DNA of 64,000 nt, taken from assembly GCA_025531455.1 (NCBI GenBank), contig JAMYHL010000127.1:1-64000 (forward strand), given 5' to 3'. Positions within the stretch are counted from its first letter, which is position 1; every line of letters starts with the position of its first letter. Under the pieces are notes generated by a model, which ran no database searches, was not told the DNA's origin, and saw nothing but the letters and a program-made list of their open reading frames with translations. Below, one piece after another: positions 22,373 through 34,749 of the stretch. Origin of the DNA: Apiotrichum sp. Y4204. Taxonomy: Eukaryota; Basidiomycota; Tremellomycetes; Trichosporonales; Trichosporonaceae. The translations under genes and the position numbers were made by a program.

Positions 22373-23387
22373 GTGTGCCACACACCCTGTGGTATCTGGC
22401 AGGCTCTCTGCTGTTGTTGGTGAAAGGCGGAGTTGGGATTGTGGTATTGTCGTTAGAGACGATGGTGAAGCCAGTGGGGGCGAGTGCAGGGATGAGGGTC
22501 GGTTCAACCGATTGCGGGAACAACACGTCCAGAGCGTAGACTTTCAGCAATACACCATACACATCAAGAGGCTTGTGAGTTCCCCACCATAACTGGCCAT
22601 GCTACTGAACAGGTGGTCAAAGCATTGAGGCGTCCTCTCAACTAAGCGGATGACACTAAAAGGCTGATGAGACCCCAGCAGTTACCTAAGCCCCTCGAAG
22701 CCCCTTGACCAACCTCAACTCGCCCACGGACCATTGCCTGTTCAAATCAAAACGTGGAGCTCTAGTTCGTGGGTCGACAACATGAACGACCGCAAACGGC
22801 AGGTTCTGCAAAAGAAACATCAACAGTAGTGGCTGGAGCCTGGGAATCGGCTGACAGCTAATTTCAGGGTAAAGGTACACTCTCCGTCAAAACACCGTTA
22901 GCCCCATATCTAACTTCGGCGACACTACCTTCCTACGCCCTTTGAGAAATGATACTACAGAGGACTATACGTCTTATAACCGACAGCCCGCCTTTGCTGT
23001 TCTCACAGCCTAAATGAGCGCCCTCAAAGCGCCTGGGAGAAGCTCGCAGGACAATTAGCGGGTAAAAATGACCCCCCATATCCGAGCATACCGACATTCT
23101 CGCTTTAACACAACGCCATATGACATTTAGCTCCTCTGTGCGATGACTCAGTACAAGTGAGGCACTGACTGGTCCGGAATGTCTTCCGACTATACGTATT
23201 CAGCATCACATCACTCACTGTCTCTTCGACGGTTACAGGCGATACGATGACTTCCTCAGGGGGGGGTCATGTGGCTATCCTTTGGGTCGCGCTCGTACGG
23301 GGCCGCGGGGACTCTATGCATGGGCTCGGTGAATATTCTCCACACGTCCACATACGCGCTTATTTATTGGGCGTCTCTCCACGCCAG
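22373..23387. other. Spacer
   Basis: The first 150 bases keep a hydrophobic plus-strand frame (LLLLVKGGVGIVVLS) that could be Nramp residue. The rest shows nothing recognisable. Confidence 0.35.
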
Positions 23388-23942
23388 TGTCCATCGTCCT
23401 GCCCACGAACGCTTTTCTGGGTTTACAACGATATCAGCATCTAGGAGCACTGCCGCTCGACAGCGTCAGACCACAGTCAAATCACGCATTAATGGGATGG
23501 AGCTTTCTGAAACCGCATGTTTATCTATATGCCCATCGTTGTCATCCCCGTGACCAAAGATTTGATACCATTGTTTGAACTTTGTCTAGCGTGTGGCCGC
23601 GAGCCAGCCGTGAGAGACGGAGGAAGTTGTGAGCTACCAAGCAGCGAACGGCGGGCGGTAGTGTTAGCAATCTGCGACCTCAGGTTGAGTCCCATGCATA
23701 TTAGGCTGCAGTTTCTCCAACTCGTTTGTCATGTGGGCCCTCTTTACCGCGACCCGCGGCCGCATTCTGGAGGAGATGGATCTGTAATTGGCGACCACTT
23801 GCGGTTTGGGACTACCGCGAAGACCGACCACCTGGACGCTGCTGCCCGCGAGCTCCAGCTCGACACTACCCCGGACAACGGCAAGGACCACGAAGGAGGC
23901 GGGAAGGGTGTTGCCGTGGTGCGCGAATACCCCGAGAAGTAG
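23388..23942 (+). pseudogene. C-terminal remnant of an MFS sugar transporter
   Basis: Segments in shifting frames read like the last helix and tail of a sugar porter: MFIYMPIVVIPVT near 23.52 kb, then TRGRILEEMDL at about 23.77 kb, matching the family signature ETKGxTLEEMD. The hydrophilic tail (IGDHLRFGTTAKTDHLDAAA) ends at 23942 in another frame. Only about a quarter of a transporter is left. Confidence 0.55.
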
Positions 23943-24117
23943 TAATTGAGAGAGAGTGTACACGGGTAGTTAGTGTTGCGAATGTAATGGGATCTCAAGA
24001 GCTGCCTGCCTTTGAAGTGTGTAGAGAGAATTATTTGGCATTTAGAAAGCCGTCAAAGATGTATACCAGGGGTTTCCTGTTTGCACCTGTCCTGGCACTG
24101 GAAGAATATCTGATAAT

Positions 24118-25752
24118 CTACTCGCCACAGGTGACCAACTCGCGGGCGTCGTCAATGGTGCCTTCCTCGTCGTAACGGGTTACGTTGCCGGAAACGCTGT
24201 CCACACGAATGATGCCGTTCTCAACGTGGAGCGAGGGGCGTCGGGCGCCCTCGGCAGCCTTCTGGCCGAGGGTGGTAGTCTGGCGACCGTCACGGTTCCA
24301 GATGTAAACTGCCCAGACAGCAATGTAGACGAACTAGGGGACGACGAGGTAGAATGAGACACGGGTACCGAATTGGTCGGCAATCGCACCCTGGATAGGA
24401 GGGAAGACGGCACCGCCAGACACACCCATGACGATGAGAGCCGAGGCAGCCCGAGTGTTGCGGCCGAGACCAGAGGTGCCGAGAACGAAGATAGTGGGGT
24501 ACATGATCGACTCGAAGAACATGATGAGCATGATGCAGGCGACGCCAGCGGTGCCGTGAAGAGTGCCGATGAGGATAGCAATGATGCTGCAGATAACACC
24601 GTAGGCGAAGAGGAGGACGGGGGCGGTGAAAATGGAGAGGAGCGCAACACCGACGAAACGGCCAACGGTGAAGAGGAGGAGGGCGTACGAGAGGAGCTGC
24701 GAGCCGCGAGTGTCCGAGATACCGGCGTTTTCGTTGGTGTAGTTGAGGAAGAAGGAGCCAATGGTGACCTGGGCGCCAACGTAGAGGAACTGGGCAAGGA
24801 AACCGGTAGTGGCACGAGTCTCCTTCCAAAGAGGCTTCTTGGGGGTGGTGTCGACCTCCATCTCGTCGAGCTCGATGGCTGCCTGGAGAGCAGCCTCCGA
24901 AACCTCGGGGAGCTTGGTGCAGACAAAAGCAATGGCAACGCAGGCACCCATGGCGGCGACAGCGAGGTAGACCCACTGGACGCTGCTGAGGTCGGTCGAG
25001 TCGGCGTCCGAGAAAAAGTACTTGGAGGCCATGAGGGGGCCGACGAACGACGCGACACCGTTGAACGACTGCGAGAGCTGGAGGCGGAGGGAGGCGACCT
25101 CGAGAGGAGGCATGACCGAGATATACGAGTTGGCAGCGACCTCAAGCGACGAGAGACCACAAGCAATGATGGCAGTGCACACAACAAAGCCGCCAAAGAC
25201 ACCCTGCTTGTTGGTGGAGGTGATCGAAGCCTTGGCCACGGGCCAGAAGAGAATGGCACCGGTCGAGTAGAAAGTGAGGCCCATCAGGATGGTCTTCTTG
25301 TAACCATAGCGGCGGAGCACGAAACCAGCAACGGGCGAGTAGCAGAAGTAACCAATACCAAAGTATGCGACCTGCAAGCCAGTGGACTGCAGCTTGGTGA
25401 TGCCAAGAACGTTTCTGCAGAGAGTTAGAAAATGACCGACATATTGCCATGGAGCTTAACAACGCTCTGAAGCCTTCAGCGACGCAACACCCACTGGAAA
25501 TGCTTGTTGAGCACCTCGAGGAGGCCGTAAGCAAAGCCCCATAGGAAGAAGAGCGACGTGATGAGGATGAAAGCCCAAACTGGATGGTGGTTAGCATTTT
25601 TGGGCCGAAGGGTTCGAAGGTGGCGGTGATTTGGCACGTGCTTTTGGACATGTTGTGCGCGCGCCGGGTATCGGCGACTCACGGTACATGCGGGGGAAGA
25701 GACCTGTCTTGAAAGGGTTGCCCGTAACGGGAGCGACGGTACCACTTGGCAT
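24118..25752 (-). CDS. Fucose-permease-like MFS transporter with in-frame TAG
   Basis: Proton-coupled sugar transporter of the FucP/FHS group. Exons 25752-25683, 25579-25495 and 25414-24118 sum to 484 codons. It begins MPSGTVAPVTGNPFKTGLFP, then FILITSLFFLWGFAYGLLE (the family WGF motif), FGIGYFCYSPVAGFVLRRYG, SLEVAANSYISVMPP, RLQLSQSFNGVASFVGP and GVSGGAVFPPIQGAIADQFG. At codon 412 (24336-24334) TAG follows SFYLVVP. The same frame continues with the final helix FVYIAVWAVYIWN and a hydrophilic tail to a second TAG at 24118. All else is clean, so this is a very recent nonsense change, an error, or readthrough. Confidence 0.85.
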
Positions 25753-27246
25753 GCTGGAGATGGAGTTGCTGGAAGGAGGTGTAGTGAGAGAGAGAAAGCG
25801 GAAATGCGGATCGGAGCTAGCTGGGTTGCAACTTGAGTCTAGCCGGTTATGAGTGTTGTCGACTTTTCAATGTCGGCAGGCGCAGATTCTATTCAGGGTT
25901 GGCCGAAAGTGAGGGGAAATGCGGGGAGGTGGTGGAGTTGGTTCGAGATGACCTGAGAGATGTGGGTTGTTATCGACCCCGCCTGACTCATATACAACCC
26001 CGAAGGCAGACTGGTCCCCGGTCCTAGGAAGCAGGGTGGGGCTCAGGGCGAAGGGAGAGGGACCCCGGCTCGAACCCCCTCCGCTGTGTGCTGTCTGCAA
26101 TTGGCAACAAACCACCTGATGCACGGCTATCGACGGCCAGTGGTACGAACATCATTGGCCAGGGCCAGGAACCTTTCGAGCTGCCCCAGCCATGCCTCGC
26201 AGGCCATATTGTGTCCGATGTCCCGAGATTCAGTGGCTTCTGGACGCGCCAGACGTGAGGAAAAAATGGTGAGTCTCACCTTGAACCTACCTCTAGTGCT
26301 GCCAAGCTGTTACAACAGCCACTTTCGCAGAAGTAGGGGGGTGATTTGTCTTCTTCCGCGCCAAACCCGCGCACTGCCGATATGCCTTTGCCGGCTTTGC
26401 CTGTGCCGACTTTGTGCTCCCGGCCCATGTGTGCCCCCCTCAGGACCTGAAGTCCCAACCGAGTTGGTGCCGCAGTCCCCGAAAGCCCGATGGCCAACCA
26501 ACGAATCACCTTGAGTTGTCTGGCCATGACGGCAGAATAGGCCCTGCGGGTCCAGACTGTGCTTGACTGAGGATGCCTGCTGAATTATTTGGCATTTCCC
26601 AAACGACTGGAGGAGAAATTGGACATCCATCTCTCAGCTCGCTCGCTATTTCGGGCGGGGGATTTTCGAGGCACAGCGGGTTCTCGTGCCTTCTCCAGCT
26701 GAATTGGGGCTGGGGCGGTTATGAAATGCAAATGCTGAACAGCTGAACACTCGATGCCGCACCCTCCGGGGGCAAGAGCGACAACAGGGCCACAGCAGGG
26801 CGACAAAGATCACTCCGGGGCCCTGGCAACGTACTCTTTGTTTCACTCGTTCTCTTCTACCATGGGTCGAAAGGACTCGGAGGAGCTGTTGTTTCGCAAC
26901 TGTCCCCCCAGTGGCGTCACGATGTGCCCCGAAAAAGGCCAAGCCCAAGATTTCGGTGTCACACGACCGCCGGCGGGGATCACATGTCCGTCACAAAGCC
27001 GTGACCCGAGCAGCCGTAGACGCAGTTCCAGTAGCAATGGTCGTGAGGTACCGTTATGGTGAGCGGCATGGATATCATCGACTCGTTTGATTGGTTGGCA
27101 ACATTAACTGTAGGTATTAGGACTGAGCGGAACAGGTCGCAGGCCGCAGGCACAGGTCGTGGGTCACAGCTCAGACAGTACAGCTTCCTCGCGCCGGATT
27201 GCTCGCAGCAGGCGACTCTGGAGGATGGCCTCACGACGGTACTTAC
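25753..27246. other. Spacer
   Basis: Likely promoter of the MFS gene over the first few hundred bases. Several open frames of 80-140 codons lie at 26.1-27.1 kb on both strands, none with recognisable content. Confidence 0.4.
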
Positions 27247-27432
27247 AGCCACCATCCTGCTGCGTAGAATGGCGACAGCCACATGGCATCCACACCGAAG
27301 TCCTTCAGGTAAGGAATCTTCTCGGTGATGCCGATCACGTCGCCGATGCCGTCACCGTTAGCATTCATGAAGGAGCGCAGGTATATCTGGTAGAGCGCCC
27401 GCCTGGCGCCACCAGTCGACGGCAGAGGTAGC
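27247..27432 (-). pseudogene. GH13 alpha-glucosidase/isomaltase N-terminal exon relic
   Basis: DWWRQAGA and, one frame over, LYQIYLRSFMNANGDGIGDV then GITEKIPYLKDFGVDAMWLS and PFYAAGW match the first conserved block of fungal maltases/isomaltases, where DANGDGIGDL and GVDAIWLSPFY are hallmarks. A one-base shift separates WWRQ from YQIY. A perfect donor (GTAAGT) follows at 27246, but no downstream exon is present. Confidence 0.8.
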
Positions 27433-28380
27433 TAATCGTTAGCAGAGGCACCGGCCGGAGCCAGAGGAAGCTGCAGGAGTAGTAGGCAACCCAAGGGAGT
27501 AGATGGTGAAGAGAAGGGGGGGAGGGGGATGGCGCCGCCTAAGGCACACATCTACATGCCATCTCGGCTCACTCCCTGCGCAAGACACCAGACGAGACCT
27601 ATAGATGTCTTTATCAGGAGGCACGTCACCGCGGTAGGCGCGCGGTCAAGCTCCTGACGTCTGGGCGATGGTCAAATGGTGGTGCCACACCAGAACAACA
27701 CTCTTTGAGCAACCTGGAAACCGATATCAAGCCCTCGAGACGATGCCAACGCATACCGGAAGTTCCCACACCACTGACACCAAAGCGGACGCTGACCAGT
27801 TCCGTTTGTGATAGTCACGTTGGAGTTCGATGGTTGATGGGCATCAGTGTAACAGGTTCATCATGTACCCATCGAGCCTGTCGGCCATTGTTCAAACCAT
27901 GTGATGACACATGACTTCGGCGGGTAATACAGCCCTTGGCGCATGTGCCATTATCCAATGGTCCAGTGGGGCAGACCAGAGTTACAGTGTTGGGCCAGTG
28001 AAGAGCGGGTGGTGGGCAAGCTGCCAGGAGGCAGGTCATGCAGAGGGTTAGTTACAATCTACCCAGCTCAGGGCGAGAATGCGGTTCCGCGTTGGGTACA
28101 CGAAACAATGACAGCCAGTCGAGTCGGGCTACCACCATCGCGAACAGGATAGAAGGCCGCGACAAGAACGCCGGCCCCGCAACCGACGTAGCTTCCGCGA
28201 GTCTGCGGGTTCGGCGTTCGGCGGCGGTCCGAGATTCCTTGTCCTGGCTGTTTGGCCAGGGGCGACAACGCGCGTTGCTAATATAGGTCGCACCCTGTCA
28301 TCATCTATCATGCCCCTCTTCATGATTTGCTCGGTACATCAATACGCCTCCTCTGTTACCTCCTAAGCGATGACTATGCC
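27433..28380. other. Spacer between divergent GH13 and GH32 relics
   Basis: No recognisable gene. Position suggests an old divergent promoter, but no shared E-box cluster like that at 15.2 kb was seen. Confidence 0.35.
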
Positions 28381-29173
28381 CAGCTCTGGCAGTCCACGAT
28401 TCCACTTTGTCGCCCCACGCGGATGTAAGTGTTGCTCGCCCCGAAGTCAAGCTGATGTTGTCAAGGTTGAATAACCCGTGTGCCCCGGGCTACGACCCTG
28501 CGACGGGAAGTATCACTTCATGTATTAGTGGAACCTGTGCTCGCATGTGTGGGACAACATATCGTGCGGTGCAGCCATCAGCCCTGACATGGTGTCCTGG
28601 GCATATACGACGACTGAGGTGAGCACCGTCCAGTCGTTGCTCAGCAATTAGCCCAAATTCGTGGGGACCAGCCAGACGATCCTGAGGGCAACTTCACAGG
28701 GTGCCTGCTTTCTATTCTGCTTACGGGCGTCTCTGGACTTTCAGTCTTCTAAACCAGCGTAACCTCTCTTCCAATTCATTGGACCACACCTCACTTGCGA
28801 GGACCGGACGGTGTCTCTCTGGGTACTTCTGGGGATGGCAGTGTCATCTATAAGCTTAGGGGGTTACGTCAGCAGCACACCCACTCACCCCCCCCCATAT
28901 AGAGTCAGGATCCCTCTCAACGGTATCTTCGCCGACGAACTATTAGACCTTACGGTTACTGGTTTCCGCGACCATTCCGTGGCGCCCTGGCCAGCGATGG
29001 ACAGTGCTTGCGGTAAGCCTGGTATCTACGCAGTTCTGTCTGGCAGCGTCCCCGACGGCCCTCGTTCGTTTCTGTTCACTGTTCACCTTGGCTCCGTCAG
29101 ATCGACGTTCGAATCTGTTCTCGCCCCTGGTATTGCTCACAACTTCTGCCCCAACGAGAAGTGGTATTGCTGA
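28381..29173 (+). pseudogene. Second GH32 fructosidase, degenerate
   Basis: Order and content follow GH32 closely: PRFHFVAPRG, an intron-like gap, LNNPCAPGYDPATG (nucleophile Asp replaced: NNP for NDP), KYHFMY-stop-WN with TAG at 28526-28528, then HVWDNISCGAAISPDMVSWA. Further on are FTGCLLSILLTGVSGLSVF, LPIHWTTPHLRGPDGVSLG, VTGFRDHSVAPWPAMD (RDP changed to RDH) and GIYAVLSGSVPDGPRSFLF. Both catalytic motifs seen are altered and several stops intervene. It is a different subtype from the intact GH32 at 16-18 kb, so it is not simply a local duplicate. Confidence 0.8.
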
Positions 29174-31261
29174 CTGACTTCCCGATCGGTACGACTACTT
29201 CTCAGCCCCCATCACGGTCACCGACTTGGCACAGCATTTGGGCCAAGCACGACCGACAATACTTGGGCCATTCAGTGACGATCTTGTGCCACCTGCCCAG
29301 GGCGCTCTTCTTTGGCTTCCTGCCTGACCGCTGTGGCCGTCGCTGTAGGACATGTAAGGGTAGAGAGGGGAAAAATTGCCTGTTGGGTTAGGTCAGATAG
29401 CGCATTCCAAATCCACGAATGAAGCCCTGGCACACATTTTGGTCGAACCCAATCAAGTCCGCGAGGGCATACGTCTCGGCCAGCATTTAAGGGTGGGAAT
29501 GGGCACACGGCTGCCAACGCATGTCATGTTGCCGACGAACATCGCAGACAGCACTGCGAGCGTGTCTCAGCTCGGCCAGTCGAGTGCAGCAACGGCAGGG
29601 CGTCAAGTTAGTGGGCCGAGCGCCCCAGGAACGAGGCAAAAGTCAGTCAATGCCGCGTCAACAGCAGGACGAGGTGCTCCTCTGTTGGTCCCAACACAGA
29701 TCTTTTTTAAGTGCCACCTCATCTTTGCCCCTGACGTGTGGTTGTCGCTGGCTTATGCAAGAACAACCGTGCACAGCTAAAGAGGGGTTGTCGATAGATA
29801 CAAGCCATCATTATCCTGAGCGGCCAGAGAAGTTGGAATGCACAAGTGGAGCGAGGCCCGGCAGTTCGACCCATTTTAGTGGGCAGGAGCCGCCGCTCGT
29901 TTGGAACCGACACAAGTTCATTGTGGTGTCACAACGGATAATTAAGCCTTAACCTTCAACCGAGACAGTCTTTGGCGGGCGGATTGGCTCTCGCGAACCC
30001 ATCCCGACTATCCTTCCTGATGTGTACCCAGCCGGCGGGCTCCGCCGAAATCAAGGGCCGTCGCACTGCCACCGCGCCGCATGCCCTCGCACCGCTTCTC
30101 CACGTACGACTATCAAGAGGAACCAAGGCAGAAGGGCACGCACCTTGAGAAAGGCCGCGAAGGGTAAGAGGATGAAGGGCGCCTGTGAGGGGACAGGTAA
30201 TTCAACCTCGCGAAAGATCTCGCTTAATGTGGTCCTAAATCTACCAACACTGCTGGGCCTTGCACTGTTTGTTCGGATATTCGACCCTGGGCTCAATGAA
30301 CTGCGAGAGGTGGATTGTTTCTCCGCGCCGACGTATCTTTTCGATGTTGATTAGACCAGGCACACAGGGAAAACCCACTGAACCCTAGATGAGTAAACAA
30401 CAGGCTCATGCGCACTACAAACTACGTCACTAGATGAACTGGCACTCGAGGGCCCAACTGCCCAACTGCGCATGGAAGCGATCCCCATGCCGCAATAAAA
30501 TACTCAACCTGGGAGACATCGGCGCCAAGCTGTATACTGCCAGGTCGTTGCAGCCGGCACCGGCGGAAGTCCTTGGTTCTTTCTCGGCGATTGTTCTCGG
30601 AATCAAACTCGTCGGTGCCAGTATGTGACCACGGCAGTCCTCAAATGGGGTGCAGACCGAGCACTGACGCCAATTCATTCCGGGTTCGTCAATGGTGGGG
30701 GCGCCAGCCGATCAAGGATTTTGCGTGGCGCGCAATCCCCGTTCTATCTACACCATCAGAATCGACACTGGGCGTGACACGGTGGGTGGCATAGAGTTAG
30801 GGTGGGCCGTACCCCCCCTGGAATCTGGAGTGATCATTGACGTGTATTCAGATGGGAGAAGTGCACCGAATGTGTCAGGGATTGCAGGTGCCTGTTGCCG
30901 GTCCTTGTCTCTTGTCAAGACACAGGCATGGGTAAGACCTGTCCCTACCAAGGTGTTGCAGAGTTAGGGTAATGGCATCTCTCTAGAAAGTTGCTGTTGC
31001 GCCTGTGCCAGGGATGTCAGTGGCGCTGAGTGAGTTGAGTCAGACAGGTGCCGGTGTCGTTGTGGATCGTGGTTCAGGCTTCTGTCCAACACAGTGGCAT
31101 ACTCAGACCTCGAACAGCGGTATATATATATATACCGTCATCGTTGTCGCAGGTGAATCGCTATGTCAACCCAGTTTCGTCTCCTGTCCTTTTCCCTCAC
31201 GTTCCTTTTTGCCTGCTTCAGTCTTTACACACACACTGCTCGCTGCCTTGGTATCGTCAAT
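29174..31261. other. Spacer
   Basis: Short open frames only. A short TA dinucleotide run (about 31120-31133) and CT-rich leader lie just before the CPL1-like gene. No gene recognised. Confidence 0.4.
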
Positions 31262-32385
31262 ATGAAGACAACATTCTTCCTCGCTACGTGTCTTTCGCTC
31301 TTAGGCGTCACCTTCGCGGCCACCTCTCCGGTGTTTGTTGGTTGCTACGCTCCCGGTCTTTTGGACAACGTGGTCGCCAACCTTCTCAGCGGTGTCGCGA
31401 ACACATTGGCGTTTACCAACGGAGCCACTTGTGCCGTGAGTAAAAAGGCTGCCCCATGTCCTGAAGCTAATGGAGTGAACAGGCTGGCTGCGGCACTCTG
31501 GGCTACGAATATTCGTTCTATAACCCCGGTATCACCATTCTCACCATCACACTTCTTCCCTCGTGCTACTGCTCCAGCTCCGCCGCCATCGGCTCTTCAG
31601 GTCTCAAGGAGAACTACATCACCAACGCCCAGAACAGTCAGGGATCTACTTGTCAAAACCCCGTTCTTTCACTCGGCCTCATTCACCCCATTTACCAGGT
31701 CCAGAGGACCCAGTAGGACATCGCTACGGCCAGCCAGGTCACCCTCACAGGCTGCTATAACGCTGCCACCCTCACCGGAGGTGCTGTTGCCACCTCCATC
31801 ACCAATCCAGACACCTGCTTCGCCACTTGCAAGGACTGGAAAGTCATGGCCATCACCCCCGTTGGCACGGGCGGTACCTACTCCTGCCAGTGCGGTACGG
31901 CGGTGACTCTTGGAACCTCTCGAACCTGTGCCGCCAATGTCCCCGTCCTGTATGGCAATGTTGGTGGTACCGCTTCTCTTGCCGCTCGTCGTCGTCGCAT
32001 GGCCGCTATTGCTGGTCACGCCGCTCCGGAGAACAAGGTTTGCCCGGGGTCGCTGTCTTCGTGTCTCGTGAACGTCCCCACGGTCCATTCTGGTGTCTCT
32101 TTCGAATGCATCGACACCCAGGCCGAGCTCGAGTCCTGCGGCGGCTGCGTCAATGGCTACTACTCCCACCAGTTTGTCATTGGCCAGAACATTACCTTCT
32201 CCGGCGTCGACTGCACATCTATGGAGGGCGTCACCTTTGGGGCTGTTTCTTGCGTCAGCGGCCAGTGTGTGGCCTCTAGATGCCGCAGCGGGTATCGCCT
32301 GGTGAACCTCATGTGCGAGCGGGATGCAACCCTCCCGACGCAGAGGCAAGCTGCCACTATCTTCAAGCGCAGCCCCTTGTTCTGA
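31262..32385 (+). CDS. CPL1-like secreted cysteine-rich protein with in-frame TAG
   Basis: Signal peptide MKTTFFLATCLSLLGVTFA, then a WSC-like N-terminal part (FVGCYAPG; AGCGTLGYEYSFY after the 31436-31482 intron). A second half carries LTGCYNAATL and CFATCKDW. The C-terminal domain has the CPL1-like arrangement ECIDTQAELESCGGC ... GVDCTSMEGV ... CVSGQCVASRCRSGYRL. CPL1-type proteins are secreted by Cryptococcus relatives. Exons sum to 359 codons in one frame, except for TAG at codon 136 (31714-31716) following RTQ, consistent with a single CAG-to-TAG change. A longer in-frame start exists at 31163, but the second Met fits the signal peptide best. Confidence 0.75.
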
Positions 32386-34749
32386 TGAAGGACGGCGACA
32401 TCGGACCTGTCTAGGGCCACCATCACAAGGGTTAGGGAGTTAGGGGCTCAGTTGGTGTATGCAATTGAGGCTGGTGCGACGGCAGACCAGGTGTAATTAA
32501 ACTGGCCAACGGCTGTGACTATGAATACGATGATGGCCTTGAGAGAGAGAGAGTTAGGAAGGTAACGGGTTAGGGTATGAGGGCGTTAGCAACTAGAGGA
32601 AAGCTCAGCTCCAGAAGAAAGTCCTACAGTTTAAGCCCTCGTCGGCTGTCTTTTGGCTTCTCTCGATCAGAAGGCCGTCACTTTCTGTGAACACGGGCAA
32701 CGATTACTGGGCACTTGGAAAAGGGTATAGTGCATTGGTTGAGATGTTTCATACCGCCCTGCTTTCTGTGGAAGGCTGGAAGGGCAAGCCTGTCCGCTGC
32801 TTTTTCATTGCGGAGCACTTCACGGCCTGCAACTTGCGTCACCTTCAATAGTCCAGTGCGCTCGCGGCCAGTCATGGCCACGTTCGATTCCGAGTGGTAC
32901 AGTATCTTTTTTTTAACACAAGTACGTGTCATCATTAACAGCTGAGTAGCACGTGGCTGATACCGTACTGGGACACCCACTCGGTCGACCATCTCCTTAC
33001 GTTGGCAGTGGTCCATAGTTCGTCGTTCTTCTTTAAGCCATGTAACTTTACGCCAGGTCCTTCGCTTGCAGTTGAATTGTGGACATGTAGACCCATCTCC
33101 AAAGCGCCAGCTCCGCAGCGATCTCCTAGCAAGTTTCCATTTGGCTTCTTCAATACGAGTTCGCTGCAGTCCATCACGCCATCCAGAAGGACGGACACAT
33201 CCTTGGATCGACAGCGCTGATCATTGAGTGGCTCAGGACAGGGCCTCCATATGAAGAGTAGTGATGTTCTTCTCTTTGGAATGTGCCGTACGGGGCGCGT
33301 TCGGGCGCGTTCGTAGCCTGTTCGGTTCCCAAATCGACGCCCACATTGAGGTGCCCCTGGAGTGAGGCATACGGAAAAGTGATGGTCGTCTCTGTGGAAT
33401 GTTCGTTACGAGGCGTTCGAAGCCTTCTCGAGACCCTAATCAAGGCCCATACAGAAGGTGCGCATATGTCGCTTCGGCACAGGGACCCTAGCCCTAAAGG
33501 ATCAGAGGGGGCTATGAATGAATGCAAAAGACACTGAGCAGTGACGACCACAGACACACATTGAACAGGCCTGGCCAGCAACTGACAGGGATCTGCCTAG
33601 CCACAAGGGAATCTCGCACGCGGTGCCCAGTTCGAAGTTTATTTGTCCGGGTGTTCCATCCAAAGTGCCAGCGCGCAGCAAAACGGAGGCGGGCAACAAA
33701 CATGGACCATCCGGCCAGCCAGATACAACCCGGTGGGCTGAAGGGGGAAGAAGCAGACGCAAGACGGGGTTCATTCGACGCCAGCATCAGGCGGCAGCGA
33801 TTGATACCAGGAGCTTTAATCAAAAACCAAAGATATGAAAAGCCATGGAGACTATGGAGGAGACTTGCGTGATATGCTCGGCCCACAACTCTATACGCAT
33901 CACACTCCTTCAGCCCTGTGCACCAATTCGGACCGACGGGTGGCCAACCCCCCGCAGCCGCAGGCCGCCGGCTTCGGGTCAAAGCAGCCTTTGTACCACA
34001 CGAGGCTTTTGCTGGCCAAACCATCCGCACGGGAGGCCGTCTGTGGCACAATTACAATCCTTGACACCCTCTCTTTCGGTCCTGCGGACACCCAGGAGGG
34101 GACCAACATTTGGCCTGAACCCTGGAGAGGGGGACCACAGGCATCAACGGCAAACACACGACCCCATGCCACGCGCAATGTGTTTTGCTGCTGCTGCTGT
34201 TGCTTGCGTCCAGTGCGGACAGAGCATTCCATTCCATGGCCCCCCTCGATCTCCCCACAGCCTCTTTCCTCGACGGCTGTCTCGCTCATTCCTGACCCTC
34301 GTTTCTCTCAAACTCTGTCTCTCACCTCTTCGTGCAGGTTGTTTGTCTGGCGCTGCCATGAAGAGACCGACATTAACAGGACTCGTCCTCATCTCCCCTC
34401 TTGCACCCCCTCACCCACAAACACCTGCCCTCCCATCCCCTCACCGCCACCCACCCTCATTTCTCCACCTTTGATTGCCCTCTGCAACACCCTGGCTCAT
34501 CCATTGGATCCTGATACGGAGAATCCCCACCCCCCTCCAAGACCAGCGCGGTGTCCAGCCGGCAGTCATGATCCCCCCCCCATAGTTCTCTAGTCTCCCC
34601 TCACTCTTACTCTGCTTAGGCGACCCGACACGGCCAACACCCAGTCCTCCATTGCCCAGGCACACAATCCAGCACCCTCCAACCCCCGCCCGTCTACCGG
34701 TAGCAGCTGCTCGCCGCCTTCGTCTCCACGCACACCACGCAGCATTAAC
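32386..34749. other. Spacer and upstream region of a Zn2Cys6 gene
   Basis: 32.4-32.6 kb has scattered GTTAGGG-type words, not in register. 34.2-34.7 kb is strongly C/T-rich, typical of a long leader before the regulator at 34750. Open frames here give only low-complexity translations. Confidence 0.4.
33259..33419. repeat. Two-copy direct repeat, about 43 bases, 119 bases apart
   Basis: The copies at 33259-33303 and 33378-33419 share AGTGATG, CTCT, TGGAATGT and GGCGTTCG in order. They are diverged (roughly three quarters identical by eye). Confidence 0.6.

Noticed and set aside
21221..22562. Treating the Nramp reading frame at 21.58-22.37 kb as a complete short transporter
   Set aside because: It starts mid-family without helix 1 and ends before the last third; helix 1 with DPGN lies upstream in another frame, so it is one broken gene.
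6524..31716. Repeated in-frame TAG codons suggesting TAG reassignment
   Set aside because: The intact GH32 and 58.1 kb regulator genes end in TAG, and no common residue fits the TAG sites, so TAG acts as a normal stop here.
32415..32590. GTTAGGG words as an interstitial telomere
   Set aside because: Copies are few, irregularly spaced and not in tandem register; chance in G-rich sequence is enough.
33845..34593. Long overlapping open frames upstream of the 34.75 kb regulator
   Set aside because: Translations are Pro/Thr/Ser low complexity from a C/T-rich leader; no motif or splice support.
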